From the NCBI RefSeq assembly GCF_014170305.1, contig NZ_LZZT01000017.1, positions 62,001 through 126,000 on the forward strand: 64,000 nucleotides of DNA, written 5' to 3'. Shown here piece by piece: positions 22,788 to 32,609 of the stretch. Source of the stretch: Achromobacter sp. UMC71 (GTDB lineage Bacteria; Pseudomonadota; Gammaproteobacteria; Burkholderiales; Burkholderiaceae_B). The notes under the pieces are model-generated. The model was not told the DNA's origin. It ran no database searches and was given only the letters and a program-made list of their open reading frames with translations. The translations under genes and the position numbers were made by a program. The first letter of the stretch is position 1. Each line of letters opens with the position of its first letter.

Positions 22788-23159
22788 ATGAAGCGATCGA
22801 CCCTGGCGGCGCGCGCCGCCGCTCTGGCGGTTTTCGTATCCGCCGCGATGCCCGCGCTGGCCGCGCAACCCGCGGCGGGCCAGGGCCGCCTGGTGGCGCC
22901 GGGCAGCGAATGCGCCCTGCCGGACGCGACCCGCGCGGCGTTTGCCGCGCAGCAAGCGCAGGGGCAGGTCTCGCGCGCCGCCGTGCGCGCCGACGTCGAA
23001 GTCTGGCGCGCTTCCGGCATGGCCGAGCTGTCCCGCGCCCGTCCGCTGCCCGACGTGTACAGCGAGCGCTATCGGCAGCATTACGCGGAATATCTGCGCA
23101 TGCGCAACGGCCCCGAGTTCGCGGCGGCGCTGTGCCGGGAATTGCAGAATGCGGACTGA
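22788..23159 (+). CDS. Small secreted protein, DUF4148-like
   Basis: The 123-residue product has a signal peptide (AALAVFVSAAMPALAA, cleaved near residue 26). The mature part has two cysteines (Cys42 and Cys116) that may form a disulfide. The block SRAAVRADVEVWRASGMAEL (62-81) recalls the DUF4148 motif of the 20134 gene, but the rest differs. It lies 98 bp after the kinase and directly before a glycan-related gene whose ATG follows its stop without a gap. I do not know its function. Confidence 0.7.
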   Translation: MKRSTLAARAAALAVFVSAAMPALAAQPAAGQGRLVAPGSECALPDATRAAFAAQQAQGQVSRAAVRADVEVWRASGMAELSRARPLPDVYSERYRQHYAEYLRMRNGPEFAAALCRELQNAD

Positions 23160-24176
23160 ATGGGTGTCTTCATGACCCCTGTGCCGCTTGTGCCACGCCT
23201 GCTTGCGTCCCGGCCGCTCACCAAAGCGCTGCGGCTGCTGTACCGCCACACCCAGCCGCCGGCGCAGCGCCACAACGCAGTGCTCTGGCCGTTCGTCAGC
23301 GTGCGGCGCGACGCGGCCGGGCGTCTTGCCGGATGCGTGCTGCGCGGCGTACAGGGGGCCGAAACGCTGCCGTTGGATACGGTGACGCGTGGCCTGGACA
23401 CGCCGGCGCATCTGATCCTGAGCGGTCCGTCCATCGCGCAGATCGACTACGGCCAGTGCCGGCTCGACGCGGTGATGGGCGTGAACGGATCGATCGCGCT
23501 GACCGAGCGTCATCCCGGGCTGCGCTTCCATTACTACGCCATGCTGGACGCCGGATTCGTGCGCCGGCGGCGCGACCTGGTGGCGCGGGTCCTGTCCCTG
23601 GACTTGCTGCTGTTCGCCACGCCGGAGGTCTATCGCTGGATCGCGTTCCTGTTCGACCCGCGCGAAGTCCGTTGCAAGATCGCGTTGTTCGAAGAGGTGC
23701 ACCAGCGCGCGCGGCAACCGCGCGCCGAGCCGGATGCGCTGGCACGCGAACTGGCCGCGGATGCCGACCTGGTGCTATTCGATGCCCACAACCCCTACCA
23801 CGCGCAGGGCTTCAGCCTGGACCCCGCGCGCGGGGTGTTCGGCGGCGGCACGGTGGCCTATACCGCGCTGCAGTTCCTGGCCTGGCTAGGCGCGCGCACG
23901 GTCTATCTGCATGGCCTGGACCTGTCGGCGCAGGCGGGCCCAAGGTTCTACGAGCGTGACGGCCAGTCGCTGCCCACGGCGCTGGACCGCCAATTCGCCG
24001 GGCATATCGAACCCGCATTCCGCCGCGCCGGCGCGCTGCTGCGCGCACGCGGCGTCACGGTCTACAACCTGTCCGAAGCCAGCCGGCTGGGCGGGGACAT
24101 CTTCGAGAAACGGCATTGGCATTGCCTGCGGCAGTCCGGCGCCATGCAAGACGCGCCTGCCGGTATTCATCCATGA
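23160..24176 (+). CDS. Putative LPS/glycan biosynthesis protein
   Basis: The 338-residue product has no signal peptide. Two blocks stand out: HLILSGPSIAQIDYGQCRLDAVMGVNGS (about 81-108, the first and last parts highly family-like) and the Gly-rich region FGGGTVAYTALQFLAWLGA followed by YLHGLDLS. Together they resemble the DUF115/CMP-sialyltransferase-like and WaaZ-like LPS proteins that bind a nucleotide sugar. The gene follows the secreted-protein gene directly (TGAATG) and overlaps the next glycosyltransferase by an ATGA, so the two are coupled. The product is probably a sugar or decoration enzyme of LPS core; the exact reaction is unknown. An alternative start is 23172. Confidence 0.65.
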   Translation: MGVFMTPVPLVPRLLASRPLTKALRLLYRHTQPPAQRHNAVLWPFVSVRRDAAGRLAGCVLRGVQGAETLPLDTVTRGLDTPAHLILSGPSIAQIDYGQCRLDAVMGVNGSIALTERHPGLRFHYYAMLDAGFVRRRRDLVARVLSLDLLLFATPEVYRWIAFLFDPREVRCKIALFEEVHQRARQPRAEPDALARELAADADLVLFDAHNPYHAQGFSLDPARGVFGGGTVAYTALQFLAWLGARTVYLHGLDLSAQAGPRFYERDGQSLPTALDRQFAGHIEPAFRRAGALLRARGVTVYNLSEASRLGGDIFEKRHWHCLRQSGAMQDAPAGIHP

Positions 24177-25375
24177 AAATCCTCTATACCAACTTCCACC
24201 AGGGCGACGGCGGGGGCCACACCACCTACGTCATGTCGTTGGCGCGCAGGCTCAGCGATCACGCCGCCGTCGTGGTGGCCGCTCCGGCGGGCAGCCGCCT
24301 GCTGGACGAGGCGGCCCGCCTGCCTGGCGTGCGCACGGTGGCATTGTCGTTCAAGGGGCCGCCTGTCCAGCAATGGCTGGCGTTGCGTCAGCTACGCGCC
24401 TTGCTGCGCGAGGAGGCGTTCGATGTGATCCACGTGAACGGTTCCGCCGACCATCGCCTGTGCATGCTGGCTATGGCGGGCATGGGCGCGCGGCGCCCCT
24501 TCATCGTCTACACCCAGCACAACGGCCGGCCGTCGCGCAGCCTGGGGACGCGGCTGCGGGCGCGGCTGGCGACCGACCGCGTGATCTGCGTCAGCGGCGA
24601 TACCTACGAGCGCATGGGGCGCTCGGCGTTCCGGCGCGAAGATCTGCGGATGGTGCGCAACGGCGTCGATACGCAGCATTACCGCCCGGTGCTGGCACAA
24701 GGGGCCGCGCAGGCGCGCGAACAGCTCCTGCCGCCGGCCCTGCGCAGCCGCCTGGTCATCGGCAGCCATGCGGGCACGGCGGCCTACAAGAACTGGTTGG
24801 ACATGGTCCGGGCCGTGGCGTCGCTGCCCGAGGGGCTGCGGCGGCAGGTGGCGATCCTGATCGCGGGCAAGCCGCCGCAGGACGATGCGTTGCGGCAGGT
24901 CGAAGCGCTGGGCATGACGGACGCGGTAGTCTTTACCGGACTGCTGCAGGATGTGCGGCCCTTGCTGGCCGCGATCGACGTGGGGTTCGTGCTGTCTTCG
25001 CGCCTGGAGACGATTTCTTTCGCCTGCCGCGAGATGATGGCCGCGGGCAAGCCCGTCATCGTCAGCGACACGGGCGGGTTGGCCGAGAATGTCACGGAAG
25101 GCGTGGACGGTTGGATCGTGCCGGCGCTGGCGGCGGACCGCGTGGCGCGAACGGTGGCGGAGATCCTGCAAGACAGGACGGTGCTGCGCCAGGCGGCCGC
25201 AGCCGCAAGGCGCAAGGCCGTGCGCGACTTTTCGCTGGACGCGTTCGTGGATGAAACCGAACGCGTCTACGCCGAAAGCCCGACCAGGCGCGCGCTCCGT
25301 CCGCGCTATGTCCTGCTCGCTGCCGGACTGCTCGTCAGCGTAGCGACGGTGGGCGGGGTCGTTTATCTGGACTGA
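24173..25375 (+). CDS. Family 4 glycosyltransferase with C-terminal membrane anchor
   Basis: The 400-residue product starts with MKILYTNFHQGDGGGHTTYV, a GT-B donor/acceptor loop, and its C-terminal domain contains GLLQDVRPLLAAIDVGFVLSSRLETISFACREMMAAGKPVI, of which the Glu-rich part is the GT4 nucleotide-sugar site. After the enzyme ends, residues of about 375-398 form a hydrophobic helix ending VYLD at the C terminus. A single C-terminal anchor is unusual for GT4 enzymes. Translation is coupled to the previous gene (ATGA). Together they probably build an LPS core or other surface sugar. Confidence 0.85.
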   Translation: MKILYTNFHQGDGGGHTTYVMSLARRLSDHAAVVVAAPAGSRLLDEAARLPGVRTVALSFKGPPVQQWLALRQLRALLREEAFDVIHVNGSADHRLCMLAMAGMGARRPFIVYTQHNGRPSRSLGTRLRARLATDRVICVSGDTYERMGRSAFRREDLRMVRNGVDTQHYRPVLAQGAAQAREQLLPPALRSRLVIGSHAGTAAYKNWLDMVRAVASLPEGLRRQVAILIAGKPPQDDALRQVEALGMTDAVVFTGLLQDVRPLLAAIDVGFVLSSRLETISFACREMMAAGKPVIVSDTGGLAENVTEGVDGWIVPALAADRVARTVAEILQDRTVLRQAAAAARRKAVRDFSLDAFVDETERVYAESPTRRALRPRYVLLAAGLLVSVATVGGVVYLD

Positions 25376-25381
25376 GCGCCA

Positions 25382-25405
25382 CCGGCGCCCTGCGCAGGGC
25401 GCCGG
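25382..25405. terminator. Perfect 24-bp palindrome between convergent genes
   Basis: A 24-bp GC-rich palindrome (CCGGCGCCC, centre TGCGCA, GGGCGCCGG) starts seven bases after the GT4 stop codon. It lacks a T run, so it may be a structural or rho-assisted terminator that serves both strands. Confidence 0.5.
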
Positions 25406-25412
25406 CGTTGGC

Positions 25413-27326
25413 TCATTCGCTGTACGTCTTGGTGCTGTACAGGCTGATTGGCAGCAGGTTCAACACGGGCAGGCCGGACACGGGGTCCTTGGCCTGCGCG
25501 TCGATGTAGGTCTGCAGGACATCGGCATCCAGCACGCCAATGTCCTGGCGCCGGGCCGCCGGCACATTGGCCAGCGTCTTGTAGCCGTCACCGCCGGTGG
25601 CGTTGAAGCTCAGGACGAACAGCTTGTAGGTGCGGTTCAGGTCCAGCGGCTGCCAATTGCCCGAGGCGTTGTCGCGCACCTCGACGTTGATGACACGGCT
25701 GCCTTCGGCCAGCGCCGCGTTCACGTCCCAGCGCAGGCCGCCCGCATAGGGATACGGTCCGGTGGAACCGCCCGGACCATAGACCGCCTGCATGCCGTCT
25801 TCCAGCATGCTCTTGACCTCGGCGCCGGTGACGTCCAGGCGCCACAGCATGTTGCCGAACGGAACCACCTCGATGACATTGGCCGCCGTTACGTTGCCCA
25901 CGAGCGGCACGCGCACGCCGCCGCCGCTTTGCAGCGAGATATCGGCGCCGCCGTAGTTGGCATTGGCCACTTCCAGATAGGCCTGGGCCACCAACTGCTG
26001 GATGTCGCCGCCGTGCAGGCTGACGTTGCCCAGCGTGTTGCAGGCGACGCTGGAGCGGCCGTAGTCGCGCGACCCGGGGCCGCCCGGCACGCGGCGCGAG
26101 CATAGCTCTTGCGGCACCGAGGCGACCAGGCTGGCGCTGAAGGCATCGACCTTGGTCTTGAAGGGCTGCAGCACCGACGCCGCCTGCGCGTCGGGCGCTT
26201 GCACGCGCAGCAAGCCGCTGGCGGTGACATCGGCCGCGATCGCGGTCTGGTCGGCCGCGCCGGGCGCCACGCCGCCGATGGTGTACGTATTGCCCACCAG
26301 CACGTGCGGCGTGCCGGCGCAGGCCGTCACGTCGCCGTTCGCATCAAAGCTGACCTTCAGCTCGCCCACCACCTGCGAGTATTCCCAGGCCTGCACCAGG
26401 CAGACAAGCTTGCCGTCCTTGTTGCGCAGTTCGGTCGGATACGGGCCGGCCGGCGAGCCGACGCCATAAGTCGTCAGTGCGGCTGGACCCAGCAGGGTGT
26501 GCGAATCGCCGCCCACCACCACGTCCACGCCGCTCAGTTTGGGAATGATCTGCTTGTCGTAGTCGTAGCCGATGTGGCTCATCACGACGATCTTGTTGAC
26601 GCCCTGGGCGCGCAAGGCGTCGATCTGCTGCTGCGCCGCGGCGGTCTCGTCCGAGAACAGCGTGCCGGGGTCGGGGCTGGACGACTGTTGCGTCTTGTTG
26701 GCGATGGTCAGGCCCACCAGGCCGATGGGCTGGCCGTCGCGCTGCACGACGATGGACGGCTTGACCATGCCCGGCGCGCGAGACGGGTTCAGGGCCGAGC
26801 CCGCGGCGAAAGTCACGTTGGCGCTCAGGACCGGGGTCTGGCAGGCGCCGGCATGCAGAAAGCCGATGAAGCGCTTGAGCCCGCTGTCGCCCTTGTCGAA
26901 CTCGTGGTTGCCCAGCGTCATGGCGTCGAAGCAGACCGTGTTCATCAGGGCGGCATCGGCCTCGCCCGGATCGCCGGCGCGGTTGAAGTACAGCGTGCCG
27001 GTGGTGGCGTCGCCGGCATGCAGCTTGAGCACGTTGGGCGATTGCGCGGCCAGGGCCTTGAAGGCGGCGGTCACGCGGGGAAAGCCGCCCACGTCCGCAT
27101 TGACGGTGACGCGCGTGCCTGCCGCGTTCTTGAGCTTCAGGTCCTTCTTTTTGCTGTCCAGGTTGGAATGATGATCGTTGATGTGCAGGATCGTCAGTTC
27201 CATGGGCCGGCTGGCTACCGGCGCGGGCGCCGGGCTGGCGGGCGTGTCGTCGTCATCGCTGCCGCCGCAGCCGGCCAACAGCGCCAGCATGCCCAGGGCG
27301 GCGGCATTCCTCTTCCACGTGGTCAT
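25413..27326 (-). CDS. Lipoprotein 5'-nucleotidase/2',3'-cyclic phosphodiesterase-like
   Basis: The 637-residue product has a lipoprotein signal with lipobox LLAGC (Cys20). The metallophosphoesterase domain carries LTILHINDHHSN, KLHAGDATTG and GNHEFDKG metal-binding motifs. The C-terminal 5'-nucleotidase domain contains NYGGADISLQSGGG and the substrate-binding GLRWDVN. It would hydrolyse nucleotides or nucleotide sugars in the periplasm, attached to the outer membrane. AGAGGG precedes the ATG at 27326. A nested inverted-repeat element ends only 19 bp upstream of the start, so the promoter must lie in or beyond the element. Confidence 0.9.
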   Translation of the reverse strand: MTTWKRNAAALGMLALLAGCGGSDDDDTPASPAPAPVASRPMELTILHINDHHSNLDSKKKDLKLKNAAGTRVTVNADVGGFPRVTAAFKALAAQSPNVLKLHAGDATTGTLYFNRAGDPGEADAALMNTVCFDAMTLGNHEFDKGDSGLKRFIGFLHAGACQTPVLSANVTFAAGSALNPSRAPGMVKPSIVVQRDGQPIGLVGLTIANKTQQSSSPDPGTLFSDETAAAQQQIDALRAQGVNKIVVMSHIGYDYDKQIIPKLSGVDVVVGGDSHTLLGPAALTTYGVGSPAGPYPTELRNKDGKLVCLVQAWEYSQVVGELKVSFDANGDVTACAGTPHVLVGNTYTIGGVAPGAADQTAIAADVTASGLLRVQAPDAQAASVLQPFKTKVDAFSASLVASVPQELCSRRVPGGPGSRDYGRSSVACNTLGNVSLHGGDIQQLVAQAYLEVANANYGGADISLQSGGGVRVPLVGNVTAANVIEVVPFGNMLWRLDVTGAEVKSMLEDGMQAVYGPGGSTGPYPYAGGLRWDVNAALAEGSRVINVEVRDNASGNWQPLDLNRTYKLFVLSFNATGGDGYKTLANVPAARRQDIGVLDADVLQTYIDAQAKDPVSGLPVLNLLPISLYSTKTYSE

Positions 27327-27345
27327 TCGCTTGCATCCCTCTTGT

Positions 27346-27615
27346 TAGGGCCTGTTCACACTAGAAGGCGCCTCGCACAGGCCGGTAATCGGGCGCCAGG
27401 CTAGGCGCGGTCGCCGCCGCGTGGCTGTGCCACGCAAGGTGAGCGCAACGACGCCTGGCGCCCGATTACCGGCCTGCCCGAAGGGTGAGTACCCAAATGA
27501 GCGCCTCTCAGCGTTGCGAATGCTCGCCGGGGGCCGGCCACGACTGCGCTTCGCGCCTTGATAGTCACTCATTTGGGTACTCATGCGAGGCGCCTTCTAG
27601 TGTGAACAGGCCCTA
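27346..27615. mobile_element. 270-bp nested inverted-repeat element (MITE-like)
   Basis: The ends are exact 32-bp inverted repeats (27346-27377 and 27584-27615). Directly inside the left end, an exact 24-bp inverted repeat (27378-27401 with 27453-27476) forms one arm, with a smaller hairpin (27419-27425 with 27429-27435) in its loop. Directly before the right end, an exact 16-bp inverted repeat (27486-27501 with 27568-27583) forms a second arm. The outer stem plus two arms could make a three-way junction. There is no transposase; an open frame inside (27345-27584, minus) is not a credible gene. The short element at 6890-6930 matches the right end. Confidence 0.85.
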
Positions 27616-27707
27616 GCCGAGGGCGCATGGTCGAGCGCCAAGATTACGTGAAGATGAATGACAGTGTTGTCATACGCCGTGACCGTGTTGTCGCGCGAAT
27701 GTCATGT

Positions 27708-27741
27708 AAAAACGGGCCCGGCGCGGTTGGCGCCGGACCCG
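27708..27741 (-). terminator. Rho-independent terminator of frmA
   Basis: A 12-bp stem with one G-T pair (27713-27724 with 27730-27741), a five-base loop and a five-base T run on the minus strand (27708-27712) follows the frmA stop codon. Confidence 0.88.
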
Positions 27742-27773
27742 TCCAGGGACCGTGTTGCAGGCGGGCTGCGGGA

Positions 27774-29205
<1,432 letters not shown>

Positions 29206-29217
29206 GGCGGGCTCCGG

Positions 29218-29240
29218 TTGATACAGGGGGGGAGTATATG
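29218..29240. promoter_or_regulatory. FrmR-type operator (ATAC-G tract-GTAT)
   Basis: GATACAGGGGGGGAGTAT is followed by AT. The pattern of ATAC, a run of G, and GTAT is the known recognition design of the RcnR/FrmR group. It lies 13 to 35 bp upstream of the frmR start codon, in the frmR/hutC divergent region. Confidence 0.75.
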
Positions 29241-29356
29241 AAATCGCGGGCAAGACGTCCAATGGACGTTGTGAGCCACCCTGTCTTCCTGTCTGTACAT
29301 GTCTAGCTCGCCCCTATAATCCGCTTTCATCCAACGGCACGACACAGGACATTCCC

Positions 29357-30100
29357 GTGGCTTCCTCTCCGCCCCGCCTGCCGGCCCAGGCCGCAGCCCC
29401 GCCGGCGCCGCTCTACGCGCAACTCAAGCAGATGATCGCCCAGCAGATCCGCAGCGGCGCGTGGCCGGCGCACTACCGCGTTCCGTCGGAAAGCGAACTG
29501 GTCCAGGAGCTGGGCTATTCCCGCATGACCATCAACCGCGCCTTGCGCGAACTGACGGCCGAAGGCCTGCTGGTACGCATGCAGGGCGTAGGCACGTTCG
29601 TCGCGCAGCCCAAGACGCGTTCGGCGCTGTTCGCGGTGAACAACATCGCCGACGAAATCACGGCCCGCGGCCACCGCCATCACAGCCGCGTGGTGCGCCT
29701 GGCCGAAGAACCCGCCGGCAGCGAGCAGGCCGCGGCGCTGGATATCCGCGAAGGCCAGCCGGTGTTCCATTCGGTCATCGTGCACTACGAGGACGACACG
29801 CCCATTCAGCTGGAAGACCGCTACGTCAATGTGCGGCTGGCGCCGGACTACCTGAAGCAGGACTTCACGCAGCACACGCCCTATGAATATCTGACGCGGG
29901 TGGCGCCGCTGACCGAAGGCGAGCACGTGGTCGAGGCGATTGTCGCCAAGCCGCGCGAATGCCAGCTGCTGCAGATCGACCGCATCGAACCCTGCCTGCT
30001 GATCCGCCGCCGTACCTGGTCGGGCGAGCGCGTGGTGACGCTGGCCCGCCTGATCCACCCCGGTTCGCGCCATCGCCTCGAAGGAAAGTTCTCCACATGA
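29357..30100 (+). CDS. hutC: Histidine utilisation repressor
   Basis: The 247-residue regulator has a GntR winged helix (about 18-85, with YRVPSESELVQELGYSRMTINRAL in part) and a UTRA ligand-binding domain (about 95-240). HutC represses hut genes and is released by urocanate. The start is a GTG at 29357 after CACAGGACA. Its stop codon overlaps the hutD start by ATGA. The hut genes follow on the same strand and a palindrome typical for HutC is found before hutU. A weaker similar stretch lies upstream of hutC itself near 29291-29303. Confidence 0.93.
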   Translation: MASSPPRLPAQAAAPPAPLYAQLKQMIAQQIRSGAWPAHYRVPSESELVQELGYSRMTINRALRELTAEGLLVRMQGVGTFVAQPKTRSALFAVNNIADEITARGHRHHSRVVRLAEEPAGSEQAAALDIREGQPVFHSVIVHYEDDTPIQLEDRYVNVRLAPDYLKQDFTQHTPYEYLTRVAPLTEGEHVVEAIVAKPRECQLLQIDRIEPCLLIRRRTWSGERVVTLARLIHPGSRHRLEGKFST

Positions 30101-30696
30101 AGCATCCCGACGTGCGCCTGTACCGGGCGCAGGACTACCCCCGCATGCCGTGGCGCAATGGCGGCGGCACGACCCAGGAAGTGGCGTGCAATCCGGGCGG
30201 AAGCAGCACGGCGTTCACGTGGCGGCTGTCGATCGCCGACGTGGCGCAGGATGGCGGCTTCTCGCGGTTCGGCGGGTTGCAACGCATCATCACCGTGCTG
30301 GAAGGCGCGGGTATCGCGCTGACGGTAGATGGCCACGCGCAGGCGCCGCTGGACCCGCGCGAGGCATATGCGTTTTCGGGCGATGCGCAGGTGGATTGCC
30401 GGCTGCTGGGCGGCCCGATCCGTGACTTCAACCTGATCTATTCGCCCGTCCAGCATCGCGCGCGGCTCCAGTGGATCGGCGGGGTGAAACACTGGACTTT
30501 CCACAGCGCCGCCAGCACGGTGCTGCTGTTCAATGCCGGTCCAGCGTTGACGGTGAGGCGCAATGGCGAGCCGTTGCCGGCGCCTTCCCGCTACGATTGC
30601 CTGCATGTCGAAGGGGACGAGCTGGCCGAGTATCGGCTGGAGTCCGACGCCGGCCTGGATGCCTGCCTGATCGAACTGCAATCGCGCGGCGCCTGA
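30097..30696 (+). CDS. hutD: HutD family protein
   Basis: The 199-residue product has the two-part cupin-like structure of HutD, with MPWRNGGGTTQEVA near the start (16-30) and GPIRDFNLIY in the middle. HutD is encoded in many hut loci and is thought to limit hut expression at high urocanate, without a known enzyme activity. The ATG overlaps the hutC stop by four bases, so both are translated from one message. A 167-bp gap with the HutC palindrome separates it from hutU. Confidence 0.93.
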   Translation: MKHPDVRLYRAQDYPRMPWRNGGGTTQEVACNPGGSSTAFTWRLSIADVAQDGGFSRFGGLQRIITVLEGAGIALTVDGHAQAPLDPREAYAFSGDAQVDCRLLGGPIRDFNLIYSPVQHRARLQWIGGVKHWTFHSAASTVLLFNAGPALTVRRNGEPLPAPSRYDCLHVEGDELAEYRLESDAGLDACLIELQSRGA

Positions 30697-30776
30697 ATAC
30701 GTCGCGATGCGCCCGCCTCCTCTCGGGGCTGGGCGAAGAGTACGGGAAATCCCTGAGCCTTTTTCGCTTCTCTGTA

Positions 30777-30790
30777 CTTGTATATACAAG
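30777..30790. promoter_or_regulatory. HutC operator palindrome
   Basis: CTTGTATATACAAG is a perfect 14-bp palindrome, 74 bp before the hutU start codon. It matches the known design of HutC sites (TTGTATATACAA-type). HutC is encoded upstream, so repression of hutU and the following genes is expected. Confidence 0.85.
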
Positions 30791-30863
30791 CATAGGCATC
30801 CTATGATTCCGGCATTCGGCCGTGCTTTCCTTTGGCGCGGTGCCAACGATCACGGAGACTGCC

Positions 30864-32543
30864 TTGGAAAAATCGAACCGCTATCGCGATGTCCAGATCC
30901 GCGCGCCGCGCGGCAATACGTTGACGGCGAAAAGCTGGTTGACGGAAGCGCCGCTGCGCATGTTGATGAACAACCTTGATCCGGACGTGGCCGAGAATCC
31001 CAAGGAATTGGTGGTGTACGGCGGCATCGGCCGCGCCGCGCGCGACTGGGACTGTTATGACAAGATCGTCGAGGCCCTGACGCAGCTGAACGACGATGAA
31101 ACGCTGCTGGTGCAGTCGGGCAAGCCAGTGGGCGTGTTCAAGACGCACGCCAACGCGCCGCGCGTGCTGATCGCGAATTCCAACCTGGTGCCGCATTGGG
31201 CCACCTGGGAACATTTCAACGAGCTGGACGCCAAGGGCCTGGCCATGTACGGCCAAATGACCGCTGGCAGCTGGATCTACATCGGCAGCCAGGGCATCGT
31301 GCAGGGCACCTACGAAACCTTCGTCGAGGCCGGCCGCCAGCACTATGGCGGTGACCTGACGGGCCGCTGGGTGCTGACCGCCGGCCTGGGCGGCATGGGC
31401 GGCGCGCAACCGCTGGCGGCCACCCTGGCCGGGGCTTGCTCGTTGAACATCGAATGCCAGCAGACCAGCATCGACTTCCGTCTGCGCACCCGCTACGTGG
31501 ACGAACAGGCCTCCGATCTGGACGACGCGTTGGCACGCATCGCCAAATACACCCAGGCAGGCCGCGCGGTGTCGATCGCGCTGTGCGGCAACGCGGCCGA
31601 GGTGCTGCCCGAGCTGGTGCGCCGCGGCGTGCGTCCGGACATGGTCACGGACCAGACCAGCGCGCACGATCCGCTGAACGGCTACCTGCCTGCCGGCTGG
31701 ACCTGGAACGAATACCGCGAACGCGCCAAGCGTGAGCCGGCCGCCGTGGTCAAGGCCGCCAAGCAGTCGATGGCCACGCATGTCAAGGCCATGCTCGCAT
31801 TCCAGCAGCAAGGCGTACCGACCTTCGACTACGGCAACAACATCCGCCAGATGGCCAAGGAAGAAGGCGTTGCCAATGCCTTCGATTTCCCTGGCTTCGT
31901 GCCGGCCTACATTCGGCCGCTGTTTTGCCGCGGCGTGGGTCCGTTCCGCTGGGCTGCCTTGTCGGGCGATCCGCAGGACATCTACAAGACGGACGCGAAG
32001 GTCAAAGAACTGATCCCCGATGACGCGCACCTGCACCACTGGCTGGACATGGCGCGCGAGCGCATCCGCTTCCAGGGGTTGCCGGCGCGCATCTGCTGGG
32101 TGGGTCTGGGCCAGCGCGCCAAGCTGGGCCTGGCGTTCAATGAAATGGTGCGCAGCGGCGAGCTGTCGGCGCCGGTGGTGATCGGCCGCGACCATCTGGA
32201 TTCCGGGTCGGTGGCCAGCCCCAACCGCGAAACCGAATCGATGCGCGACGGCTCCGACGCGGTTTCCGACTGGCCGTTGCTGAATGCCTTGCTGAACACT
32301 GCGGGCGGCGCCACCTGGGTGTCACTGCACCACGGCGGCGGCGTGGGCATGGGCTTCTCGCAACACGCCGGCATGGTGATCGTGTGTGACGGCACCGACG
32401 AGGCGGCCGAACGCATCGCCCGCGTGCTGACCAATGATCCGGCCACCGGCGTGATGCGCCACGCCGACGCGGGCTACGAGATCGCGATCGACTGCGCCCG
32501 CGAACAGGGCCTGAACCTGCCGATGGTCAACGCCGGCCGCTGA
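30864..32543 (+). CDS. hutU: Urocanate hydratase
   Basis: The 559-residue cytosolic enzyme adds water to urocanate to give imidazolonepropionate and uses tightly bound NAD. The Rossmann-like loop GLGGMGGAQ and the [12 protein letters not shown] block (Cys near residue 355) are present. I chose a TTG start at 30864 because GGAG lies about nine bases upstream and because HutU proteins begin shortly before [13 protein letters not shown]; an ATG at 30822 is possible. Length fits the family (555-565). It is the first structural gene of the hut operon. Confidence 0.95.
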   Translation: MEKSNRYRDVQIRAPRGNTLTAKSWLTEAPLRMLMNNLDPDVAENPKELVVYGGIGRAARDWDCYDKIVEALTQLNDDETLLVQSGKPVGVFKTHANAPRVLIANSNLVPHWATWEHFNELDAKGLAMYGQMTAGSWIYIGSQGIVQGTYETFVEAGRQHYGGDLTGRWVLTAGLGGMGGAQPLAATLAGACSLNIECQQTSIDFRLRTRYVDEQASDLDDALARIAKYTQAGRAVSIALCGNAAEVLPELVRRGVRPDMVTDQTSAHDPLNGYLPAGWTWNEYRERAKREPAAVVKAAKQSMATHVKAMLAFQQQGVPTFDYGNNIRQMAKEEGVANAFDFPGFVPAYIRPLFCRGVGPFRWAALSGDPQDIYKTDAKVKELIPDDAHLHHWLDMARERIRFQGLPARICWVGLGQRAKLGLAFNEMVRSGELSAPVVIGRDHLDSGSVASPNRETESMRDGSDAVSDWPLLNALLNTAGGATWVSLHHGGGVGMGFSQHAGMVIVCDGTDEAAERIARVLTNDPATGVMRHADAGYEIAIDCAREQGLNLPMVNAGR

Positions 32544-32609
32544 GACGCGGGCTGGCCCGACATAAGAAGAACAAGGGCGCCCGAGACCGGCGCCCGCAAG
32601 GAGAAGCGC

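Noticed and set aside
27345..27584. Open frame of 79 codons inside the nested repeat element
   Set aside because: It covers the stems of the element, so its sequence follows the base-pairing and not protein function; there is no ribosome-binding site.
29291..29303. Second HutC-like site upstream of hutC
   Set aside because: TGTACATG is only partly symmetric and shorter than the palindrome at 30777; I mention it in the hutC entry but do not list it as a feature.
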